Position numbers and translations under genes: made by a program
In this document: piece after piece, positions 63,889 to 64,000 of the stretch
Position numbering within the stretch: position 1 is the stretch's first letter
Layout of the letters: each line of letters starts with the position of its first letter
The notes under the pieces: generated by a model
The model's input: only the letters and a program-made list of their open reading frames with translations
Databases searched by the model: none
Told to the model about the DNA's origin: nothing
Assembly (NCBI RefSeq): GCF_013371085.1
Contig: NZ_JABWCV010000016.1
Span: 31,129-95,128, forward strand
DNA length: 64,000 nt
Reading direction: 5' to 3'
Source of the DNA: Vreelandella maris
Lineage (GTDB): Bacteria; Pseudomonadota; Gammaproteobacteria; Pseudomonadales; Halomonadaceae

Positions 63889-64000
63889 CTATTCAAAATT
63901 AATCGCGTGATCAGTTCCGTAACCACCGAGTAAGCGGTGTACCTCTTCATGTAGACGTTCAAACGAGAGATAGGCACTCAAGGGCAGCCAGGTGTACTTC
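63889..64000 (-). mobile_element. C-terminal end of a transposase gene (tentative, IS630-like)
   Basis: On the minus strand the frame entering at the window edge reads KYTWLPLSAYLSFERLHEEV and then HRLLGGYGTDHAINFE before a stop at 63889-63891. The shape, a loop followed by an amphipathic helix and ending in a short -NF- tail, is like the C-terminus of several IS transposases, best IS630-type as I recall. It sits directly before the truncated creA. Only 36 residues are visible, so the family is uncertain. Confidence 0.4.

Noticed and set aside
1..64000. CRISPR arrays, tRNA and rRNA genes
   Set aside because: No regularly spaced identical repeats with unique spacers and no cloverleaf or rRNA sequence were seen in the gaps.

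Overview
The window looks like a chromosomal segment of a moderately halophilic gammaproteobacterium, most likely Halomonas or a close Halomonadaceae relative. I infer this from gene content and protein style: a fused MrpA/B sodium/proton antiporter operon, a bacterial voltage-gated sodium channel, a complete carnitine-to-betaine catabolic cluster, an LeuA that opens with [13 protein letters not shown], and cmoA/cmoB/cmoM, parE/parC and nudF-yqiB-cpdA groups of gammaproteobacterial type. No database search was possible, so the genus is an inference.

Layout. 1-680: 3' part of an IS200/IS605-type tnpB with its right-end hairpin. 802-3211: a small four-helix membrane protein and a periplasmic PQQ dehydrogenase. 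3291-7056 (minus): an unknown membrane protein, leuA and a NaChBac-type sodium channel; 7233-13103 (plus): mrpA(B)CDEFG, divergent from the channel. 13177-20286 (minus): serB, parC, parE, a highly folded intergenic repeat, pgi. 20417-23210 (plus): cmoA, cmoB, a thioredoxin-like protein and a frameshifted cyclodeaminase gene. 23275-25780 (minus): a YugP-type metallopeptidase, an App1-type phosphatase and a DJ-1/PfpI protein. 25889-29210: a tungstate-type ABC transporter (permease, ATPase, binding protein) with a divergent one-component regulator. 29293-31757 (minus): cysDN. 31898-34565 (minus): nudF-yqiB-cpdA and a TPR lipoprotein-like/secreted protein. 34726-39825: greB, a SIMPL protein, an SDR/FAH pair resembling L-fuconate-type catabolism, rsmC and cmoM. 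40114-41853: a PilZ protein with a degenerate HD-GYP domain. 41895-45718: a LacI-type regulator with two matching operators, a 2-ketogluconate-type kinase, a 2-ketoacid reductase and a HAD phosphatase. 45739-47357: a D-serine-dehydratase-like enzyme and the fused wreck of uxuB and uxuA. 47557-50380: a DUF1264 lipoprotein and an HDOD-GGDEF protein. 50427-54767: an ABC exporter/FtsX permease/AttH-type lipoprotein set. 54804-56500 (minus): a soluble PQQ sugar dehydrogenase with its cytochrome c. 56773-62019: cdhC-cdhA-cdhB-hocS facing caiX and cdhR (carnitine use). 62358-64000: a PNPOx-like stress protein, a CAP-domain protein, and creA cut off at its signal peptide next to what looks like the end of another transposase gene.

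How the parts work together. Sodium and osmolyte physiology is the clearest theme: Mrp exports Na+, the channel beside it could let Na+ back in, and the carnitine genes feed the compatible solute glycine betaine. Sugar-acid oxidation is a second theme: two PQQ dehydrogenases, a ketogluconate-type kinase/reductase set and the decayed hexuronate genes. All three genes for the final cmo5U tRNA modification steps are present but in two places.

No CRISPR array, tRNA or rRNA gene was seen. The most unusual observations are: the highly structured 160-bp intergenic repeat at 18431-18591; a uxuB::uxuA fusion remnant; a +1 frameshift in a cyclodeaminase; a tnpB with a displaced RuvC-II glutamate; and three genes in which a 15-bp tandem repeat has expanded the coding end, one of them giving four consecutive double-stop cassettes.
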